This document shows, piece by piece, positions 60,197 through 64,000 of a DNA stretch of 64,000 bases. Within the stretch, counting starts at the first letter, position 1, and the number at the start of each line of letters is the position of its first letter. The notes below the pieces were generated by a model, which had not been told where the DNA came from, searched no databases, and saw nothing but the letters and a program-made list of their open reading frames with translations. Source of the stretch: JAJPKK01 sp963807015 (GTDB lineage Bacteria; Pseudomonadota; Alphaproteobacteria; Rhizobiales; Xanthobacteraceae); assembly GCA_963807015.1 (NCBI GenBank), contig CAWEAS010000034.1:496001-560000 (forward strand), in the 5' to 3' direction. A program made the translations under genes and the position numbers.

Positions 60197-61182
60197 CCGT
60201 TCCGCGCCACATCATGGACCACCTCTAGAGCAAGCGCGCGCTCTTCCGCGGTCCCGGTCACCTCAATGATGGGCTCATCAAGGCCGATGGCAAGATATTC
60301 CGCAAGGCGTGCGCTGCACTCGGCCGGCGTGCCGGCGACGGCAAATACGTTCGCGGCCGCCATCGGCAGCAGCCTGGTCGCGGCATCGAGATCGTGCGCG
60401 GCGAGGCACTGGATGATCTTCTCGTGATCGATCGCAAGGCCGGATGACTTGATGTTATCGGCATGGCCGCGGTTGCGAAACAGGAACGCAAGCTTGCGCA
60501 ACACCGCCGCTTTCGCGGCTTCGCCATCCCGCGCAGCGCGGAAGTTGATGAATGATGCGCGCGAGAACGCCGCCGGGCCGCGCCCAGATGCCGCAAGCCC
60601 CGCCGCTGCGTGGGCAAGGCAGTCGCGGCATGACGCCAGCGTGAGTCCGGCGGAGAGCAGGACGCCGTCGCCGATCTCGCCCGCGAGGCGCAACATCTGC
60701 GGACCGGTCGAACCGACGTAAATCGGATAGCGGCGCCCCGTGCCGAACGCCATCTTCGCGCCTCGCAAATGGTGCACGCGCCCGTCAAGCTGCACCGCCT
60801 CACCCGCGTCGAGCGCGTGCAGCGCCTCCACGTATTCGCGCATCACCCGGATTGGCGCGACCGGCGCCCAGCCCGACTCGCCAAGGTTGAGGAGATTGCC
60901 GACTGAGACCACGAGGCGAGCGCGGTCTCCCGCCAACTCCGCGAGCGCTCCCATGGCCATGGCAACCGGCAGCGGCGGCCACAGGTAGGGACTGATCGCG
61001 GTTGGGACGAGCGCAATCGTACGCGTCGCCTGCGCCGCAACGGTCGCCCAGACGAACGCGTCGCGATAGCCCATGTGCTGAGCGAACCACAGGCTCGCCG
61101 CGCCCGCATCCTCGGCGCGCCGTGCCACCTCCAGCATTTCGGCGGGAGAGGAAAAGCCATCGAAGAAAACACCGATGCGCAT
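60193..61182 (-). CDS. LLM-class flavin-dependent oxidoreductase
   Basis: A 329-residue luciferase-like TIM-barrel protein: MRIGVFFDGFSSPAEMLEVA, AGAASLWFAQHMGYRDAFVW, RTIALVPTAISPYLWPPLPV, YPIYVGSTGPQMLRLAGEIG and DGVLLSAGLT. It uses FMN or F420; the group is close to methylenetetrahydromethanopterin-reductase-like proteins. The substrate is unknown. It is coupled to the binding-protein gene that follows, which suggests a shared substrate. Confidence 0.88.
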   Translation of the reverse strand: MRIGVFFDGFSSPAEMLEVARRAEDAGAASLWFAQHMGYRDAFVWATVAAQATRTIALVPTAISPYLWPPLPVAMAMGALAELAGDRARLVVSVGNLLNLGESGWAPVAPIRVMREYVEALHALDAGEAVQLDGRVHHLRGAKMAFGTGRRYPIYVGSTGPQMLRLAGEIGDGVLLSAGLTLASCRDCLAHAAAGLAASGRGPAAFSRASFINFRAARDGEAAKAAVLRKLAFLFRNRGHADNIKSSGLAIDHEKIIQCLAAHDLDAATRLLPMAAANVFAVAGTPAECSARLAEYLAIGLDEPIIEVTGTAEERALALEVVHDVARNG

Positions 61183-61261
61183 TATGCAACTCCAGTCATT
61201 AAAAAGAAAAGCGCCGCTACATGTGCTCGGGTCACTGGTTGAATCATTGCGGTGTCGTGCG

Positions 61262-62380
61262 TCATTTCACGATGATCAGCTTGTCGGTATCGGTGAAGTC
61301 GGACAGAAGTTCGCAGCCATCAGCCGTTACCAGCACCATGTCCTTGTTCTGCATGCCGAAGCCGAAGCCGGTCTCGTAGATCAGCGGCTCGATGCCGAGG
61401 ACCATCCCGGCTTCGAACGGCATGTCGGCCGTCGGGCCGAGGTAGGGGTCTTCGTGGAGATGCAATCCGATGCCATGGCCGATGAACGAAATGCGCGGCA
61501 GCTTCAATTCATCGGACTTGGCGAGATAGAGATCGTAGATCGCCCGCGTCGAGGCGCCATGCTTGATGGCCCCAAGCAGCATATGCTTGCAGGCGGTGAG
61601 ATTGGCCCAAATCCGTTCGGCCTCGGGCGGCGGCGCACCGACCGCCGCGGTGCGGCAGACCCCTGCGTGGTAGCCGCCGATCATCGGAAAGATTTCGACG
61701 CGGCAGATGTCGCCTTTTTTCAAGACGCGCTCTGTCGGCCCCACGTTGGGAAAGACGCTGCGCTCGCCGGTCGCGACGATCATGAGCTTGAAATATTCGG
61801 CGCCCTGGGCATAAACGCCGCGGGTCAGTGCCGCTGCAAGATCCATCTCGGTCGCGCCGGCGCTGACCGCTCCATAGGCCTCGGTGATGGCGCGGTCGGC
61901 AATGCGGGAGAGCCGGCGCAGAATGTCGATCTCGCCCGCCGTCTTGATCTGGCGCAGGCGCGCCAGCAACGTCTCCGCCGCGACGAATTTCGCCCGCGGC
62001 AGCAACCGACACAGCGACGCAAAGTCGCCCGCAGGCAGGTAGTCGAGTTCGATGCCGATACGGGCCTCGGCAAGCCCAAGGCGCGTCAGCACATCGGCCA
62101 GCACCGACATGGCATCGAACTTGAATTCGTGCCAGACCGCGATGTCGACTGCCGCGCCGGCACGCGCGCGGATGGTCGACGCCTCCATATCCACGACAGC
62201 GAGCGCGACATTGCCATCCGCCGACACCACTGCCATGGCGTGGCGCCAGCGCATCAGCGGCTGGGTCGGCGACATGAAGCCGGTGACGTAGGCAAAGTTC
62301 TCGGGCGAGCACGAAACGATGGCATCGAGCCGCGCCTCGCTCATGGCGCGAACTTCGCGGTCGATGACATCCTGACGCAT
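61262..62380 (-). CDS. M24-fold (creatinase/Xaa-Pro peptidase-like) hydrolase without metal ligands
   Basis: A 372-residue two-domain protein: a creatinase N-terminal domain (RLDAIVSCSPENFAYVTGFM) and an M24 core. The core keeps FIGHGIGLHLHEDPYLG (His302) and VLGIEPLIYE (Glu331), but the metal-binding aspartates are changed (Glu229 in CRVEIFP, Gly240 in GGYHAGVCRT) and the last Glu is Lys346. That points to a metal-independent enzyme such as a creatinase or an ectoine-hydrolase-like protein, not a peptidase. It is the first gene of the minus-strand group with the LLM and binding-protein genes and divergent from ligJ. Confidence 0.87.
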   Translation of the reverse strand: MRQDVIDREVRAMSEARLDAIVSCSPENFAYVTGFMSPTQPLMRWRHAMAVVSADGNVALAVVDMEASTIRARAGAAVDIAVWHEFKFDAMSVLADVLTRLGLAEARIGIELDYLPAGDFASLCRLLPRAKFVAAETLLARLRQIKTAGEIDILRRLSRIADRAITEAYGAVSAGATEMDLAAALTRGVYAQGAEYFKLMIVATGERSVFPNVGPTERVLKKGDICRVEIFPMIGGYHAGVCRTAAVGAPPPEAERIWANLTACKHMLLGAIKHGASTRAIYDLYLAKSDELKLPRISFIGHGIGLHLHEDPYLGPTADMPFEAGMVLGIEPLIYETGFGFGMQNKDMVLVTADGCELLSDFTDTDKLIIVK

Positions 62381-62548
62381 GCCGAGAACTCCTTGGGATG
62401 GCGCGCATATTTTCGGGTCAAGCCGATGCGGTCAAGTTCTGCGCCCATGCATCAACGATCTAGCGTTTGACAACGGCCGAAGCGGCCCTACCATCCGCGC
62501 CGATCTTCGCCGGGCGTGCCGGCGTCACCATCTCCCCGCGAGGCGTCC

Positions 62549-63580
62549 ATGATCATCGATTGTCACGGCCACTACACCACCGAGCCGCAGAAGCTGCACG
62601 ACTTCCGCAAACAGCAGGTCGCCGCCATCAAGGACCCGGGGCAAAAACCGTCGCCATCCGCGCTCAAGATCAGCGATGACGAATTGCGCTCGAGCGTCGA
62701 GGGCGCGCAGCTCAAGTTTCAACGCGAGCGCGGAACGAACCTCACGATCTTCTCGCCGCGCGCGTCCGGCATGGCGCACCACATCGGCGATGCGGGCGTC
62801 AGTCTCGAATGGTCGCAGGTGTCGAACGAGCTGATCTACCGGCTGACCCAGCTCTATCCGCAAAACTTCATCGGCGTGTGCCAGCTGCCGCAATCGCCGG
62901 GAGTCGATCCGCGCACTTGCATCGGTGAGCTGGAGCGCTGCGTCAACGAATACGGCTTCGTCGGCTGCAATCTCAACCCGGATCCGTCAGGAGGCTCGTG
63001 GAACGCGCCGCCCGTCACCGATCGTTGGTGGTATCCGCTCTACGAAAAGATGGTCGAGCTTGACGTGCCGGCCATGATCCACGTCTCGGCGTCGTGCAAT
63101 CCTGCCTTTCACACCACCGGCGCCCATTACATCAACGGCGATACCACCGCCTTCATGCAGCTCATCACCGGCGACCTGTTCAAGGATTTCCCGACGCTCA
63201 AATTCATCATCCCGCATGGCGGCGGCGCGGCGCCGTACCACTGGGGGCGCTATCGCGGTCTTGCCCAGGACATGAAGCGACCGCCGCTCGAAGAGCATCT
63301 CCTCAAGAATGTGTACTTTGACACCTGCGTCTATCACCTGCCTGGCATCGAGCTGCTCACCAAAGTGATCCCGGCCGACAACATTTTGTTCGCCTCGGAG
63401 ATGGTGGGCGCCGTCAAGGGCATCGACCCGCGCACGGGCCATCATTACGATGACACCAAGCGCTACATCGACGAGGTGACCTCGCTCTCCGCCGAAGACA
63501 AGCACAAGATCTTCGAGGGCAACGCCCGCAAAGTGTACAGCCGTCTCAGCAAGCGGCTCGCCGCACGGGCTTCGGCCTGA
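62549..63580 (+). CDS. ligJ: 4-oxalomesaconate hydratase
   Basis: A 343-residue amidohydrolase-fold protein that matches LigJ: MIIDCHGHYTTEPQKLHDFR with the HxH metal pair, FSPRASGMAHHIGD, GCNLNPDPSGGSW, WYPLYEKMVELDVPAMIHVS, FIIPHGGGAAPYHWGRYRGL and ILFASEMVGAVKGIDP. LigJ hydrates 4-oxalomesaconate in the protocatechuate 4,5-cleavage pathway. GAGG lies before the ATG at 62549. It is followed, after a short repeat, by another amidohydrolase gene that leaves the window. Confidence 0.88.
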   Translation: MIIDCHGHYTTEPQKLHDFRKQQVAAIKDPGQKPSPSALKISDDELRSSVEGAQLKFQRERGTNLTIFSPRASGMAHHIGDAGVSLEWSQVSNELIYRLTQLYPQNFIGVCQLPQSPGVDPRTCIGELERCVNEYGFVGCNLNPDPSGGSWNAPPVTDRWWYPLYEKMVELDVPAMIHVSASCNPAFHTTGAHYINGDTTAFMQLITGDLFKDFPTLKFIIPHGGGAAPYHWGRYRGLAQDMKRPPLEEHLLKNVYFDTCVYHLPGIELLTKVIPADNILFASEMVGAVKGIDPRTGHHYDDTKRYIDEVTSLSAEDKHKIFEGNARKVYSRLSKRLAARASA

Positions 63581-63596
63581 ACCGAACATCAATGCC

Positions 63597-63627
63597 GTAG
63601 GGTGGGCAAAGCAACGCGTGCCCACGC
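63597..63627. repeat. Short palindrome, GTAGGGTGGGCAAAG type
   Basis: GTAGGGTGGGCA and TGCCCACGC form a 7-base hairpin (63602-63608 with 63619-63625). It is a shortened relative of the repeat at 17061 and lies between the ligJ stop and the next start. Confidence 0.65.
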
Positions 63628-63642
63628 ATCCACGTATATCGC

Positions 63643-64000
63643 ATGCCCGCCATAACGATCGACATTCACCCCCACATCATCGCCGACGACGCGAAGCGCT
63701 ATCCGCTGGCGCCGCTCGGCGGACATCAATCCGATTGGTCGCGCACGCGGCCGGTGACCTGCGAGCAAATGATCGCCGCCATGGATGCGGCCGGCGTTGC
63801 GAAGTCGGCGCTGGTGCAAGCCTCGACGTGCTACGGCCACGACAATTCCTATGTGGCCGACGCCGTTGCGGCGCATCCCAACCGCTTTACGGGCGTGTTC
63901 TCGGTGGATGTGCTGGCCCCGGACGCGCCCGAGCGAATGCGCCTTTGGCGCAGCCGCGGCCTCACCGGCATGCGGCTCTTCACCATCGGCAGCACCATGG
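63643..64000 (+). CDS. Amidohydrolase-family protein (cut by window edge)
   Basis: The frame opens MPAITIDIHPHIIADDAKRY with an HxH metal motif and continues for 119 residues to the window edge (MDAAGVAKSALVQASTCYGH, HPNRFTGVFSVDVLAPDAPE). It is the N-terminal part of an Amidohydrolase_2 protein, related in fold to the preceding LigJ and to decarboxylases and lactonases of aromatic pathways. The exact reaction cannot be set without the rest. It lies 62 bases after ligJ, likely co-transcribed. Confidence 0.83.
   Translation, partial: MPAITIDIHPHIIADDAKRYPLAPLGGHQSDWSRTRPVTCEQMIAAMDAAGVAKSALVQASTCYGHDNSYVADAVAAHPNRFTGVFSVDVLAPDAPERMRLWRSRGLTGMRLFTIGSTM

Overview
The window looks like a chromosomal segment of a GC-rich alphaproteobacterium of the Hyphomicrobiales (Bradyrhizobiaceae/Xanthobacteraceae type). 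The reasons are an Usg protein, a CIRCE-controlled groESL operon, Ku, several orphan Bug/TAXI/NMT1 binding proteins, form II CO-dehydrogenase-like genes, and interspersed palindromes of the kind common in Bradyrhizobium relatives. No genome-level check was possible, so the placement is an inference.

Layout. 1-1,000: the 5' part of a minus-strand Ku gene (cut by the window edge) and a small secreted protein. 1,300-7,214: a minus-strand uptake block with a TctCBA tripartite tricarboxylate-type transporter, a Gfo/Idh/MocA dehydrogenase, an orphan TAXI binding protein and a GlcG/HbpS-like protein. 7,215-8,559 has no convincing gene. 8,560-13,227: an acyl-CoA desaturase, tRNA-Leu(UAA), a cupin, a xanthine phosphoribosyltransferase, a secreted-type alpha/beta hydrolase and a CinA-like protein. 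13,610-15,490: feruloyl-CoA synthetase. 15,627-20,089: a peptide-modification-type operon of circularly permuted ATP-grasp, alpha-E protein, transglutaminase-fold protein lacking its catalytic Cys, and an Anbu (proteasome-like) peptidase. 20,108-25,905: an SDR, a LOG-like protein, a cyclophilin-like protein, a CNT-type transporter, a PAS-PAS-GGDEF-EAL protein and Usg. 25,993-28,305: groES-groL with two CIRCE-like operators and a terminator. 28,374-34,890: Uma2 nuclease-fold protein, slipin, tRNA-Thr(GGU), DUF72 and DUF488 proteins, and two MFS transporters. The second MFS gene is interrupted at its 5' side by an IS4-family element (34,851-36,135) with 9-bp target duplications, sitting in the apex of a GC-rich palindrome.

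36,455-46,618: a long minus-strand molybdenum-hydroxylase cluster (coxG, coxS, coxL form II, coxM, a Tat-type FKBP, coxD, coxE, a split XdhC pair and a fused molybdopterin-binding/MobA-like protein). 46,751-47,960: pcaD-pcaC. 48,046-52,760: TolA-like protein, AraC regulator, a Gln/Gly-rich small protein, and 4-hydroxyphenylacetate 3-monooxygenase reductase and oxygenase (hpaC, hpaB). 52,989-58,531: a branched-chain-amino-acid/aromatic-acid type ABC transporter livHMGF, a small membrane protein and its binding protein. 58,677-64,000: a cupin, an orphan NMT1 binding protein, an LLM oxidoreductase, an M24-fold protein without metal ligands, 4-oxalomesaconate hydratase (ligJ) and a second, truncated amidohydrolase.

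Together the region is rich in functions for plant- and lignin-derived aromatics: ferulate activation, 4-hydroxyphenylacetate hydroxylation, the protocatechuate beta-ketoadipate lower steps and a 4,5-cleavage step, with matching uptake systems. At least four types of palindromic repeat lie between genes, and two reach into predicted coding starts.
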